Positions 1-9,136 of a stretch of 64,000 nucleotides of DNA are shown here, one piece after another (position 1 is the first letter of the stretch; each line of letters starts with the position of its first letter). Made by a program: the position numbers and the translations under genes. Under the pieces are notes generated by a model that ran no database searches, was not told the DNA's origin, and saw only the letters and a program-made list of their open reading frames with translations. This DNA is from Arenimonas sp049195245 (GTDB taxonomy: Bacteria; Pseudomonadota; Gammaproteobacteria; Xanthomonadales; Xanthomonadaceae). Where the stretch lies: NCBI RefSeq assembly GCF_049195245.1, contig NZ_JBMIRR010000022.1, positions 150,291-214,290 on the forward strand. The letters are read 5' to 3'.

Positions 1-1296
1 ACGCGTCAGGTAGCGGAGGCGGCTGGCGGCGGCGATGCGAGGCAGCTTCAGATCGCCAGGCGAGCATTGCTTCTCGCGACACTATTGTTGGCAGTCCTGG
101 GAGGCATTGGCTTTTGGCTCTTGCGCGCTCAGATAGCGACGCTGGTGCTTCGCGATCCTGCCGCGTCGACCGATATAGGATGGCTCGCGATCGGTGTCGC
201 GCTCACCATAGCTGCGGCGTCGCAGAATGCGCTGCTTAATGGCATGCGCCGTATCGGCGACCTCGCGCGAATTTCGGTCGTTTCCGCAGTGGTCTCGACT
301 GCGGTTGCAGTGGCGGCGGTTTGGTGGCTGGGGCGCGACGCAATTGTCATAGTCGTGATTGCAACGCCTTTGGCCGGCTTTATCCTTGGCCATTGGTATG
401 TGGCCAGACTGCCGAAAAGTGCGGCAAGTGCGCCCGCACTGGGTGAGCTTTCTCACCAGTGGCGAACCCTGCTCAGGTTGGGCGTAATTTTCATGGCTGC
501 AGGCCTGGCGCCCGTCGCAGGCCAGCTGATGGTGCGCGTTCTGGTCCAGAGGGAACTCGGGATGGATGCGCTTGGTCACTTCCAGGCCGCCTGGGTGATA
601 TCCATGACCTACATCGGTTTCATCCTGCGCGCCATGGGCACGGACTATTATCCAAGACTGACTGCCGTCATTGGTGACGGCGCGCTTGTGAATCGCATGG
701 CAAACGAGCAGACGGAGGTTGCGCTGCTGCTCGCGTCCCCGGTGCTATTGGCAATGCTGGCTGTGGCGCCTTGGGTCATCCAGTTGCTGTACTCAAGCGC
801 GTTTGTCGAGTCGGTAGATGTCTTACGGTGGCAGATCCTTGGCGATTTCGTGAAGATTGCGAGCTGGCCGCTGGGTTACATACTTCTTGCGTCCGGCGCA
901 GGCAAGACCTACCTGGTCTCTGAGTGGGGCGCTGCCGCTGTCTTCGTGGGCCTTACGGCTGTTCTGCTTCCCGTTATCGGCATCTCAGCAACGGGAGTGT
1001 CATTCCTTGGCCTGTACCTCGCGCACTTGGCAATCGTCTATTGGCTTGCCGTCAGAAGGACTGGTTTTAGGTGGTCGGCGAAGGTCGGCCTCCTCTTCCT
1101 TTCGGGGACTTTCACAGCGCTTCTTGTTGTCGGGGTTTCCTTCATTTCAGGCTGGGCGTCCATTGCCCTGGGCTTAATCGCGTCCTTGGGATTCGGCATA
1201 TATGCAATCGTGAGCCTTTCCGAGGCGGCGGAACTCAGCGGCCCGCCCGCCAAATTTGCTGCGCTGGCGAGGCGTCTCGTAAGAAGGGTGTTTTGA
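1..1296 (+). CDS. Wzx-type polysaccharide/O-antigen flippase, 5' truncated by the window edge
   Basis: Inner-membrane transporter expected to flip undecaprenyl-linked sugar repeat units to the periplasm. The frame is open from base 1, so the start lies upstream; 431 residues are visible. They are dominated by hydrophobic segments, beginning with LLLATLLLAVLGGIGFWLL. The mid-region GHFQAAW...GTDYYPRLTAV resembles the conserved stretch of the MATE/MOP-like polysaccharide exporters. It heads a run of same-strand glycosyltransferase genes, which supports a Wzx role in a Wzx/Wzy pathway. Base composition looks less GC-rich than genes beyond about 5 kb. The family call is fairly secure; the substrate is unknown. 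Confidence 0.8.
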   Translation, partial: TRQVAEAAGGGDARQLQIARRALLLATLLLAVLGGIGFWLLRAQIATLVLRDPAASTDIGWLAIGVALTIAAASQNALLNGMRRIGDLARISVVSAVVSTAVAVAAVWWLGRDAIVIVVIATPLAGFILGHWYVARLPKSAASAPALGELSHQWRTLLRLGVIFMAAGLAPVAGQLMVRVLVQRELGMDALGHFQAAWVISMTYIGFILRAMGTDYYPRLTAVIGDGALVNRMANEQTEVALLLASPVLLAMLAVAPWVIQLLYSSAFVESVDVLRWQILGDFVKIASWPLGYILLASGAGKTYLVSEWGAAAVFVGLTAVLLPVIGISATGVSFLGLYLAHLAIVYWLAVRRTGFRWSAKVGLLFLSGTFTALLVVGVSFISGWASIALGLIASLGFGIYAIVSLSEAAELSGPPAKFAALARRLVRRVF

Positions 1297-1456
1297 ACGG
1301 CGGGTGTGCGCAGATGTCTGGCAACATGACCTGATTCGAGCAACCGTGCGTGGCGGATCCTGCGGCCAGAGAAAAAGAGCAGCGATCTGCCACTTTGGCA
1401 AGAAATGGGTCTGGATCGTTTGCTCAATTGTCAGATCGCTTGAATGGATGTAGTGA

Positions 1457-2662
1457 ATGATTGCTATCTATCTGAACACGATACGTGAGTGGGGCGGGGT
1501 GGACGTCCTGGCGGCTCGCTTTGCCACTTTCCTGCGGGAAGCTGGGGAGCCTTTCTTTATCGTCGAGCCTGAGGGCGGGCGGATAAGAAAGGAGCTTCCT
1601 TGGGCGACATTTCATGCGCCCGACTCTTTATCGGCGGTGGAAGAGCCGGACCATGTTCTCGTAACGAGCCTGCCTAAGCTGGTCCACGACCAGTTTCCGT
1701 GGGGGGTCTTTCGCGGCTCGAAGATTCTGGCGTGGGCAGTGCATCCCCTTGATCCTTTTCGAAAGTTCTTTCCGTACTCCGGAAAGCTCTTGGATCACCT
1801 GGGTTTCCCGGCGGTTCGCGCCGTGCAGTGGTGTCTACCGTCCCACAATCGACTGGTGCGCAGATTCTTTTCCTCGTTGATCGGCGGCAACGGACTCTGT
1901 GCAATGGATGGGGCGAACCTCCGGGCACTTTGCCACTTCTATCCGGGCATCGCTTCATCGGTGCCAATCATCCCAGTGCCATCTCCGCTGTCGTTCAGCG
2001 GCGAGTCGAAGGCGACGAGTGAGGCCCTGTCGGTAAGCTATTTCGGTAGGCTCGACCGCTTCAAGTGGAGTGCGCTCAGTTCGTTCATTGACGGATCGCT
2101 TGGGCCAAGGGCAAAGATGCAGCCAGTCTCCTTGCATTGCATTGGTGACGGCCCGTGCATGCCGGATCTTGAAAGTGCTTGCGCGCGTTTTGGAGTCGGC
2201 CTGGTGAAGCATGGCTTTATGCCGAACTACGATGCGATAAAATGTGTCGCCACATACTCCGACATTGCCGTCGCCATGGGTACAGCGGCGCTTGACGCTG
2301 CGGGTACGGGTCATCCCTGCATAATCATCGATCCTGCGCTTGGTCCTTTCAGGAAGTCTCAGCGCTTGTTTAGATTCGTTGATGAAACTCCTGACTTCAC
2401 TGTGGGTGAATATCGCGATGCGCCTGGCTATGTGCACGGTCTTCGCTCCTTCGACGAGTGCGTCGAGCCCGCGATGATCGCTCGCCATCGCGAAGCTGCG
2501 CGAGACTATGTCGGTAGCCGACATGCGCCTGATGCCTGCTTTGGAGGACTCCTCGCAATGCTAATGAACAGCCAAGTTCGTGGCGAGGACTTGGCTGACA
2601 ACGCCAGGGGGATAATGGCCTCGTTCCATGCCCCCGATGAGAAGAAGGTGGCACGGCGATGA
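1457..2662 (+). CDS. Probable GT-B fold glycosyltransferase (GT4-like)
   Basis: A 401-residue soluble protein. The N-terminus MIAIYLNTIREWGGVDVLA has the strand-turn-GGV pattern of GT4 enzymes. A second Rossmann-like half begins near SVSYFGRLDRFKWSAL and continues through LHCIGDGPCMPDLE, as in GT-B donor-binding domains. The later segment MGTAALDAAGTGHPCIIID replaces the usual EX7E motif, so it is a divergent member. It probably adds one sugar of the repeat unit on the cytoplasmic membrane face. It follows the flippase after a 160-base gap and precedes a GNAT gene. No clear Shine-Dalgarno is visible at ATG 1457. Acceptor and donor are unknown. Confidence 0.6.
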   Translation: MIAIYLNTIREWGGVDVLAARFATFLREAGEPFFIVEPEGGRIRKELPWATFHAPDSLSAVEEPDHVLVTSLPKLVHDQFPWGVFRGSKILAWAVHPLDPFRKFFPYSGKLLDHLGFPAVRAVQWCLPSHNRLVRRFFSSLIGGNGLCAMDGANLRALCHFYPGIASSVPIIPVPSPLSFSGESKATSEALSVSYFGRLDRFKWSALSSFIDGSLGPRAKMQPVSLHCIGDGPCMPDLESACARFGVGLVKHGFMPNYDAIKCVATYSDIAVAMGTAALDAAGTGHPCIIIDPALGPFRKSQRLFRFVDETPDFTVGEYRDAPGYVHGLRSFDECVEPAMIARHREAARDYVGSRHAPDACFGGLLAMLMNSQVRGEDLADNARGIMASFHAPDEKKVARR

Positions 2663-2767
2663 TCGACGTCTCTTGTTCCGAGTGCGCCCAGCGAAATTGA
2701 ATCTCGCCCGATTCCTGCGTCTTGGATGTATTCACGCGATTCTGGCGTAATGACTGGGGAGTGTCCC

Positions 2768-3649
2768 GTGGATTTTGAGATTCGCGAAATGCCTCGAACA
2801 GAGGCTGAGGTGCTGCAAGTCTTCGATGTATGCCGCAGCGCTTTTCCCAATATTCACCTGGATAGGTTTCGCAGCAACTGGTTGAGCAGCAGCGACCTGT
2901 CCACGTTCTTTGGCGCCTATTCGGAAGGGCGACTTGTCGCAGTCAACGGATTCATTGCTCACCGTATCCTTCTGGATGGTTGCCGCCGTCAGGCATTTCA
3001 GTCCTGCTGGTCCGCGACAGCCCCGGACTTCCGTGGCAAGGGCTTGTTCACCAAGATAATCAATCACGCCAAGGGTGCGTTGGCCGGGCGTGCTGCATTC
3101 ATTTTCGGTTTTCCGAATCACTTGTCAGGCCCAATCTTCACAGGGAAACTGGGTTTCCAGGAAGTTGCCATGGCGCGCGCCGTATTCGCGACGCGGGGGC
3201 CTAGGGCTATGCTGCAGCAACAGTTGGCGTGTGGACGCTATCAGGACGCGCTTTCATCCTCCAGCCTTGTCAAGTTCGACCAGTATGAGAACGCTGCGTG
3301 GAAACGGCAGGAGTACGGCCCTGCGCTAATTGAGTTCGAGCACAACACCAACTACATGTGGGGCACAGTGGCTACCAGGAATGTTGGTGGCGCCGAAGTG
3401 AAGGTGCTGCTGGTGGGAGGCTGCGAGATCAACAAGCCACGTCTTTTCGGCGAGCTGATGCGCGCTGTCGGCCGGAAGGGAGGCATCTCTCTGGCGCGCA
3501 TCGTCTGCAGCAGGAAAAGCCTGCTTGCTACCTCCGCCAGATTCGTTCTTTCCGGCAGCCGAACCGAGCCATTCATTCATTTCCCGGTGGACGTCGCTAC
3601 GGATCGGCTCCAGTTTGATGCGTACACCGGGTTGAAGGACGTCTACTGA
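2768..3649 (+). CDS. GNAT-type acyltransferase in the polysaccharide locus
   Basis: Predicted acyl-CoA-dependent N-acetyltransferase-like protein, 293 residues from the chosen start. The acyl-CoA binding motif A is visible in TAPDFRGKGLFTKIINHA (RGKG matching R/Q-x-x-G-x-G/A), followed by FGFPNHLSGPIFTGKLGF, the usual 'neighbouring loop' near the domain end. GTG 2768 was chosen because GGGGAG at 2756-2761 lies six bases upstream; in-frame ATGs at 2726 and 2750 are alternatives. Its stop overlaps the next gene by one base (TGATG). In this context it may acetylate an amino sugar, but that is inference. Confidence 0.65.
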   Translation: MDFEIREMPRTEAEVLQVFDVCRSAFPNIHLDRFRSNWLSSSDLSTFFGAYSEGRLVAVNGFIAHRILLDGCRRQAFQSCWSATAPDFRGKGLFTKIINHAKGALAGRAAFIFGFPNHLSGPIFTGKLGFQEVAMARAVFATRGPRAMLQQQLACGRYQDALSSSSLVKFDQYENAAWKRQEYGPALIEFEHNTNYMWGTVATRNVGGAEVKVLLVGGCEINKPRLFGELMRAVGRKGGISLARIVCSRKSLLATSARFVLSGSRTEPFIHFPVDVATDRLQFDAYTGLKDVY

Positions 3650-4530
3650 TGACTTCCCGCCTTGCAGATTCCTTGCTGCAACTTCTGCCGCGGGCAGGGG
3701 TTTGTGTCTTGTCGCGCACCAGGTTCATTCCCGTGTTGCACGTCGAGCGACTTCAGGACGATTCGAGCTTCGCGCGCACGCTCGCGTTTGCCGAGGGATA
3801 CCTTGGCGCTACCGGTGAGAGAGCACTGCTTACCGTGATAACCCCGATGGCGCCCATGCTTGCCATGGAGCTAAAGGCGGCTGGGCTTTCAGAGGATTTC
3901 TACCGGGAGCGGATAGGGTCGCTTGCGCGCTTCGCCGACATCGGCCTGCATGGCCACTACCTGCGCGAACCTTCGTCGCCAATTCGTCCTGTCCACAATT
4001 ACTGGAACGAGGCGTCCATAATCGCTGCCCAGATCGAACTGGAGCGGGACTGGCTTGAGCGCCGCGGGTTGATGACGCATCGGGCGTACTCGGCGGGGTG
4101 GTGGCATTTGGATGCTGGTCTCGTGAAGACGCTGGCCGCCCTCGGTTTCAGGATGGATTTCAGCTCGTCGACAGCGCGGTTCAACGACAGCCCCGGCGCG
4201 GTGCGCAGTGAGCGCTTCCGCCGTAGCCCCGTCATTTTTGCCCATCCTGACGCCCCGGGTATTCTTGCCGTCTGGGCAGTTTCCAGTCTTGGAGACTCGG
4301 CGGCCCGGTCGTTCGTGGTCCGTCGGGCGCTGACAGCGTTTCCGAAGTTGCTCTTTCGCAAGGAGGAGAGCTTTCTTTCGCTCTACAGCCATGACTGGGA
4401 TCTGAACGTGGAAGGGGCATTGAAGACTGTCGAGACGCTCAAAGCGCATGGCGCAGGCTTCGTCTCGCTTCAGGGGCTTCTGGATAGAGGTTTGGCAGGT
4501 TCCAGTGCGAATCAGGCAGTTCCGTCATGA
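3649..4530 (+). CDS. Polysaccharide deacetylase-like protein (NodB-homology type)
   Basis: A 293-residue protein with two features of the NodB/polysaccharide deacetylase fold: IGLHGHYLREPSS, with an HxH pair like the metal-binding motif, and RAYSAGWWHLDAGLVKTLAAL followed by GFRMDFSSS, which matches the family's 'RAG-W-x-x-D...GFxxDSS' strand. No signal peptide is evident, so it may act in the cytoplasm on lipid-linked intermediates. Translationally coupled to the GNAT gene by a one-base overlap. A deacetylase next to an acyltransferase fits tailoring of amino sugars. The catalytic N-terminal Asp is not obvious, so activity is uncertain. Confidence 0.55.
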   Translation: MTSRLADSLLQLLPRAGVCVLSRTRFIPVLHVERLQDDSSFARTLAFAEGYLGATGERALLTVITPMAPMLAMELKAAGLSEDFYRERIGSLARFADIGLHGHYLREPSSPIRPVHNYWNEASIIAAQIELERDWLERRGLMTHRAYSAGWWHLDAGLVKTLAALGFRMDFSSSTARFNDSPGAVRSERFRRSPVIFAHPDAPGILAVWAVSSLGDSAARSFVVRRALTAFPKLLFRKEESFLSLYSHDWDLNVEGALKTVETLKAHGAGFVSLQGLLDRGLAGSSANQAVPS

Positions 4531-4660
4531 GTCTGATTGCGGACTCAATCCCGTTGCCTGAATCGAAAATTTCTGGCGCTCGTCCCGAGGCCCCCATTGC
4601 TCACGCTACCGACCCAGGTCGCTGGAAGAGCGCGACCCCGTGATTGCCGGATCAGGAGCC

Positions 4661-5770
4661 ATGGGTAAGATCGCGATCCTTCTGCCGGACCTTCGTCCTG
4701 GCGGCGCCGAGCGGTTGCATGTCAACCTTGCCCGCGCCTGGATTGCCCGCGGCTTCGAGGTGGAGTTCGTCTTGCGGCAGAGACGAGGTGAACTGCTGGG
4801 GGAGCTACCGCGAGGGGCCACGGTTGTCAGCCTGGAGGCGTCGCGCGTCCGCGGCTCGGTCCTGCCACTCTCGCGATACTTGCGCAGTACCCCGCCGCAG
4901 GCCCTGCTTGCCGCGATGTGGCCGCTGACCGCCGTGGCTGCGCTGGCTGCAAGACTGGCTGGATTCGAGGGGCGCGTGCTTGGCAGTGAACACTCTCCTC
5001 TGTCTCTCGCCTATGCAGATCGAGGGCGTTTGCACCGTTGGATCCTGTCGACCAGTCAGCGATGGGCGTATCCCCGGCTGGATGCGGCAATTGGCGTTTC
5101 GGCAGGCGTGGCAGATGACCTTGCTCGAATGTCGGGTCTGCCGAGGGACTTGTTCAAGGTTATTCACAACCCTGCAGCTTTGGGGATGGCTGGTGTGCGG
5201 ACGGACGTTCCACTGGAACTTGCTTCGGTGCCACGCCCGGTTTTCTTGACGGTGGGCACCCTGAAACGGGTAAAGCGGCAGGACATCCTCATTGACGCTT
5301 TCGGCAGATTGGCGGCGCACGGCCGAGGGACGCTGTGCATCCTCGGAGATGGTCCCGAGCGGGATGCATTGGCGGCCAAGGTTCAGGCTCTCGATCTGGG
5401 GGATGCGGTGCTGATGCCCGGTTTCGTTGCGGACCCCGGCCCTTGGTACGCTGCCGCGGATGTGTTCGTCCTCTCGTCGGAGTACGAGGGGTTTGGTAAC
5501 GTGATCGTCGAAGCGATGGAGCATGGGCTTCCGATTGTCAGCACAGACTGCGTCGCGGGTCCCGCCGAGATACTTGAGGGCGGCAAGTACGGAACGCTGG
5601 TGCCCGTGGGTGATGCGCAGGCGTTGTCCGAAGCAATGCGGGATGCGTTGCCGGCCCCTCTCGCCAAGGCCGCGCTGCAAGCCCGTGCCAGAGAGTTTGG
5701 CCTGGATGTTGTCGCAGAGCGCTATCTGGACCTCCTGATCCCCGGCTGGCGTTCCGGGGCCGTGGCATGA
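4661..5770 (+). CDS. Family 4 glycosyltransferase
   Basis: Retaining GT-B enzyme, 369 residues from ATG 4661. That start was chosen because AGGAG at 4654-4658 sits just upstream and the protein then opens MGKIAILLPDLRPGGAERLH, a textbook GT4 N-terminus; GTG 4640 is possible but lacks such a site. The C-terminal donor domain has FLTVGTLKRVKRQDILIDAF, GDGPERD and the EX7E motif in EYEGFGNVIVEAMEHGLPIV. The stop overlaps the next start in ATGA. It probably adds one sugar of the surface-polysaccharide repeat; the specific sugar cannot be read from the sequence. Confidence 0.85.
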   Translation: MGKIAILLPDLRPGGAERLHVNLARAWIARGFEVEFVLRQRRGELLGELPRGATVVSLEASRVRGSVLPLSRYLRSTPPQALLAAMWPLTAVAALAARLAGFEGRVLGSEHSPLSLAYADRGRLHRWILSTSQRWAYPRLDAAIGVSAGVADDLARMSGLPRDLFKVIHNPAALGMAGVRTDVPLELASVPRPVFLTVGTLKRVKRQDILIDAFGRLAAHGRGTLCILGDGPERDALAAKVQALDLGDAVLMPGFVADPGPWYAAADVFVLSSEYEGFGNVIVEAMEHGLPIVSTDCVAGPAEILEGGKYGTLVPVGDAQALSEAMRDALPAPLAKAALQARAREFGLDVVAERYLDLLIPGWRSGAVA

Positions 5771-6960
5771 CCGCCGGCGTTCTTTACATCTCCTACAGCG
5801 GCATGCTCGAGCCGCTGGGCCAGTCCCAGGTGCTCGCTTACCAGGAGCGCCTGGCCGCCGACCATCCGGTCCACATCCTGAGTTTCGAACGTGCGTCCGA
5901 CTGGGCCGATGACGCGCAGCGCACCGCCGTCGCCAAGCGCATGGCCGACGCCGGCATCCAATGGCATCCGCTGCGCTACCACAAGCGGTTTTCGTTGCTG
6001 GCCACCTTCTGGGACGTCCTCTGCGGCTCGTTCGTGGGCTGGCGCCTTGTCCGAAAGCATGGCTTGGATATCGTGCATGCACGCAGCTACGTACCTTCGG
6101 TGATGGCCCTGGTGATCAAGCGGCTGACCGGCGTGCGCTATGTGTTCGACATGCGCGGGTTCTGGGTGGACGAGCGCGTGGACGGCGGTCTGTGGCCGCG
6201 CGGCGGCCGGGTGTATCGCGGCGCCAAGTGGTTCGAGCGTCGCTTCCTGCTGGCCGCCGACCACGTCGTCTCGCTGACCCGGGCGGGGTTGGTGGAGCTC
6301 GCGAAGTTCGACTACCTGCGTGGCCGCATGCCGCCTGCCAGCGTGATCCCCACCTGCGCCAACCTGTCGCGGTTCAAGCCGCAGGGTGACCCGGAGCCCG
6401 GCCTGGTGCTGGGCTACGTCGGCTCGGTGGGCACGTGGTACCTGTTTGATGAAGTGGTGACCGCATTCCGCCAGCTGCGCGAGCTTCGGCCCGACGCCCG
6501 CCTGCTGGTGATCAACCGGAACGACCACGCCTACGTGCGCGACCGGCTGCAGGTTGGCGGTGTGCCGATGGAGGCTGTCGAGATTCGCGCCGCCAGCCAC
6601 GCCGAAGTGCCGGCGCAGATGGCGCGCATGCACGCAGGCGTCTTCTTCATCAAGCCCGTGTTCTCCAAGCAGGCCTCGGCCCCCACTAAGCTGGGCGAGT
6701 TCCTTGGTTGCGGCATTCCCTGCCTGGCCAACGCCGGAGTGGGTGATATGGCCGAGATCTTGGAGAGCGATCGCGTTGGGGTGGCCATAGCCGACTTTGA
6801 CCCCGCTACCATCCACGCCGGCATGGCACGGCTTATGGCGTTGGTGACCGACCCCGCGGCCTCGTCACGCTGCGTGGCCTCGGCCCAGGCGCACTTTTCA
6901 CTCGACGAGGGCGTGCGCCGCTACCAGTCGGTCTATCGCAGCCTGGAGCCCCGTTCGTGA
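5767..6960 (+). CDS. Family 4-like glycosyltransferase
   Basis: A 397-residue GT-B enzyme. The N-terminus LYISYSGMLEPLGQSQVLAY and the segment DMRGFWVDERVDGGLWPRGG are typical of a GT4 subgroup found in exopolysaccharide loci. The C-terminal domain carries LGYVGSVGTWY and the signature FIKPVFSKQASAPTKLGEFL followed by GCGIPCLAN, which stands in for the standard EX7E region. ATGA overlap upstream and GTGA overlap downstream indicate tight translational coupling with both neighbours. Probable role: transfer of one hexose to the growing lipid-linked unit; the linkage is unknown. Confidence 0.8.
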   Translation: MTAGVLYISYSGMLEPLGQSQVLAYQERLAADHPVHILSFERASDWADDAQRTAVAKRMADAGIQWHPLRYHKRFSLLATFWDVLCGSFVGWRLVRKHGLDIVHARSYVPSVMALVIKRLTGVRYVFDMRGFWVDERVDGGLWPRGGRVYRGAKWFERRFLLAADHVVSLTRAGLVELAKFDYLRGRMPPASVIPTCANLSRFKPQGDPEPGLVLGYVGSVGTWYLFDEVVTAFRQLRELRPDARLLVINRNDHAYVRDRLQVGGVPMEAVEIRAASHAEVPAQMARMHAGVFFIKPVFSKQASAPTKLGEFLGCGIPCLANAGVGDMAEILESDRVGVAIADFDPATIHAGMARLMALVTDPAASSRCVASAQAHFSLDEGVRRYQSVYRSLEPRS

Positions 6961-8075
6961 GCAGCCCCGCCGTTGAATCGCTGCGCCCGCTGAAGGTGCT
7001 ATTCCTCACCCGCTACCCGGTGGACGGCGCGTCCAGCCGCTACCGCGTGTACCAGTACCTGCCGCACTTCGAGGCGCTCGGCGTGCAGTGCCGCGTGCAG
7101 AGCTTCATGTCGCAGGCCATGTACCAGCTGAGCTTTTCGAAGGGTCGATCGCTGCGCAAGATGTGGGAAACTGGCAAGGCGGTGCTTCGGCGGCTGGTTG
7201 TGCTGGCCGGATATGGGCGCTACGACATCATCTACATGCAGCGGGAGCTGCTCCCCTTCGGTCCACCGGTGATCGAGCGCTTCCTGCGCTGGCGCGGTGC
7301 TACCTTGGTATTCGACTACGATGACGCGCTGTTCATCCACAAGCCCAGCCGCTACAACCCATTGGCCAGCCTTTTGCGCTCGCCCGATAAGGTGCGCCAG
7401 CTGTTTGGCATCGTGCACTGCGTGATCGCCGGCAACGACTGGCTGCGGGATGAAGCGCGCAAGTCCGGCGCGCAGGCGGAAACCGTGGAGGTGGCCGAGG
7501 ATACCGTGCGCATCCAGCCGCATGGCCCCCACACCAACGATGTCCCGGTCACCCTCGGCTGGCTGGGTTCAAGCTCGACCGTGAAGTACCTGCGCCTGAT
7601 CGAACCGGTGCTGGTGGAACTGGCGGCGCGGAATCCGCAGCTCCGATTCGAGATCATGGGTGGGGGGGAATTCTCGATGCCGGGCGTGCCGTGGACCCTG
7701 ACGCCGTGGTCGCTGGACGGTGAATTGGAAGCTTTGCGCCGATTCGACATCGGCATCATGCCGCTGCCCGACGAGCAATGGGCCAACGGCAAGTCGGGCG
7801 GCAAGGCGCGTACCTACATGGCGGCGGGCGTCGTGCCGGTCTGCGCCGCGGTTGGCTACAATCTGGAGCTGATCGACCACGGCCGCACGGGATTCCTCTG
7901 TGCCAGCCATGACGACTGGCTGCAGACCCTCCATCGATTGGTGGGTGACGCGTCGCTGCGGGATCGCGTGGGCAGGGCCGCCCGCGAGGAAGTCACCCGC
8001 AGGTTCTCCCCCCTGGTCCAGGCGGCCCGCCTGCGTGCCATCTTCGATACGCTAGTGGCACGAGCCAGGCCCTGA
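6957..8075 (+). CDS. Glycosyltransferase (GT1/GT4-type)
   Basis: A 372-residue protein starting at GTG 6957, overlapping the previous stop by four bases. The opening LFLTRYPVDGASSRYRVYQYL and the central FDYDDALFIHKPSRYNP match a glycosyltransferase subgroup. The C-terminal half has LGWLGSSSTVKYLRLIEPVL and DIGIMPLPDEQWANGKSGGK followed by ARTYMAAGVVPV, the donor-site region of that group. It is cytoplasmic with no membrane segment. It sits between another GT and the polymerase gene, so it likely completes the repeat unit. The sugar specificity is not determinable. Confidence 0.78.
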   Translation: MSSPAVESLRPLKVLFLTRYPVDGASSRYRVYQYLPHFEALGVQCRVQSFMSQAMYQLSFSKGRSLRKMWETGKAVLRRLVVLAGYGRYDIIYMQRELLPFGPPVIERFLRWRGATLVFDYDDALFIHKPSRYNPLASLLRSPDKVRQLFGIVHCVIAGNDWLRDEARKSGAQAETVEVAEDTVRIQPHGPHTNDVPVTLGWLGSSSTVKYLRLIEPVLVELAARNPQLRFEIMGGGEFSMPGVPWTLTPWSLDGELEALRRFDIGIMPLPDEQWANGKSGGKARTYMAAGVVPVCAAVGYNLELIDHGRTGFLCASHDDWLQTLHRLVGDASLRDRVGRAAREEVTRRFSPLVQAARLRAIFDTLVARARP

Positions 8076-8081
8076 GACCGC

Positions 8082-9131
8082 ATGTACCCGTACTTCATCC
8101 TGTTCACGCTCTCCTCCCTGTTCGCGATCTTCGCGCGCGCGAAGTCGACGCATCGTGCCTTGGCGGTGGTTTTCGCGGTGGTGCTGGTCATCTTCGTAGG
8201 CACGCGGTACCGGGTCGGTTGCGATTACCTGGGCTACTCCCGGCGTTTCTCCCGGCTCCCGGAGTACGAGAGCATCAGCGAGATGTTTTCGGCCGGCGAG
8301 ACGGGTTTCTATCTGCTCAGCTCGATGATCCGTTCGGCGGGCATGGATTATTCAATCCTGCTGCTGGCCAGTGGCGCGATCTATGTCGCCTGCCTCTGGC
8401 GGTTCTCGAAGGTGATGGATCGCCCGCTGGGATTCCTGGCGGTCTGTTTCCCCGTGCTTATCGTGCAGCTGGGAATGTCCGGCATCCGGCAGGCCCTCGC
8501 GCTGGGTTTCCTGATGCTGGCCATGGCCTGCTTCGTCGAGAAAAAGCGGCTGGGCATGGCCATCTGGATCCTGGTGGCCTCACAGTTCCACACCTCGGCC
8601 ATCATTTTCCTGCCGCTGGTCTACCTGGTGGGAAGGCAGGTGTCGATCACGCGCATGATCGCTGCCCTTGTGCTGTTGGGGCCCGCGGTCGCATGGCTGA
8701 TCGGAGATCGGCTGGATGTCTACAGCGAACGCTATGTCGAGCAGATCTATGGCGAAAATTCGTCGTCCGGCGCCTGGGTCCGCTATTCGATGATCCTGCT
8801 GCCATTTCTGCTGTTCGAATGGCGGCGCCGGCAGGTCCAGGAAGCTTTCCCCACCATCTACCCGCTGATGCGGGTGTTCTCGCTGATCACGTTTGCGATG
8901 GTGCTGGCCGGCGTGGTCTCGAGCGTGGCACTGCACCGCCTGGTCTACTACGCGATGCCGATAAGCATCCTGGCCTTCATCTGCGTTGCCAGGGTGATGG
9001 CCAGCCGGAATGGTTCCAGGGTCATCGTGGCCTTGCCATTCCTGATGTACGGCGTCTACTTCGTGGCCTGGACGCAGATGTCGCGCCACGCTCGCCTCTG
9101 TTACGACCCCTACCAGACGTGGCTGTTCTGA
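8082..9131 (+). CDS. EpsG/Wzy-like polysaccharide polymerase
   Basis: A 349-residue polytopic inner-membrane protein with about ten hydrophobic helices. It shows the EpsG-family landmarks in order: VGTRYRVGCDYLGYSRRF near residue 45, GETGFYLLSSMIR, GMSGIRQALALGFLMLAMA, and SQFHTSAIIFLPLVYL. Such proteins polymerise flipped repeat units at the periplasmic face in Wzx/Wzy-type pathways. With the flippase at the left edge, the locus therefore has both a translocase and a polymerase. Only six bases separate it from the preceding GT. This is the only clear polymerase candidate here, although the VanZ-like protein at 12395 could have a related role. Confidence 0.8.
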   Translation: MYPYFILFTLSSLFAIFARAKSTHRALAVVFAVVLVIFVGTRYRVGCDYLGYSRRFSRLPEYESISEMFSAGETGFYLLSSMIRSAGMDYSILLLASGAIYVACLWRFSKVMDRPLGFLAVCFPVLIVQLGMSGIRQALALGFLMLAMACFVEKKRLGMAIWILVASQFHTSAIIFLPLVYLVGRQVSITRMIAALVLLGPAVAWLIGDRLDVYSERYVEQIYGENSSSGAWVRYSMILLPFLLFEWRRRQVQEAFPTIYPLMRVFSLITFAMVLAGVVSSVALHRLVYYAMPISILAFICVARVMASRNGSRVIVALPFLMYGVYFVAWTQMSRHARLCYDPYQTWLF

Positions 9132-9136
9132 CGCCG

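Noticed and set aside
4528..4547. TGAGTC...GACTCA inverted repeat over the deacetylase stop codon as a terminator
   Set aside because: Arms are only six bases, there is no T-tract, and same-strand genes continue in an apparent operon.
8219..9136. Upstream extension of the ATP-grasp reading frame across the polymerase gene
   Set aside because: It has no family similarity and is the out-of-frame shadow of the EpsG-like polymerase; ATG 9137 gives the conserved N-terminus.
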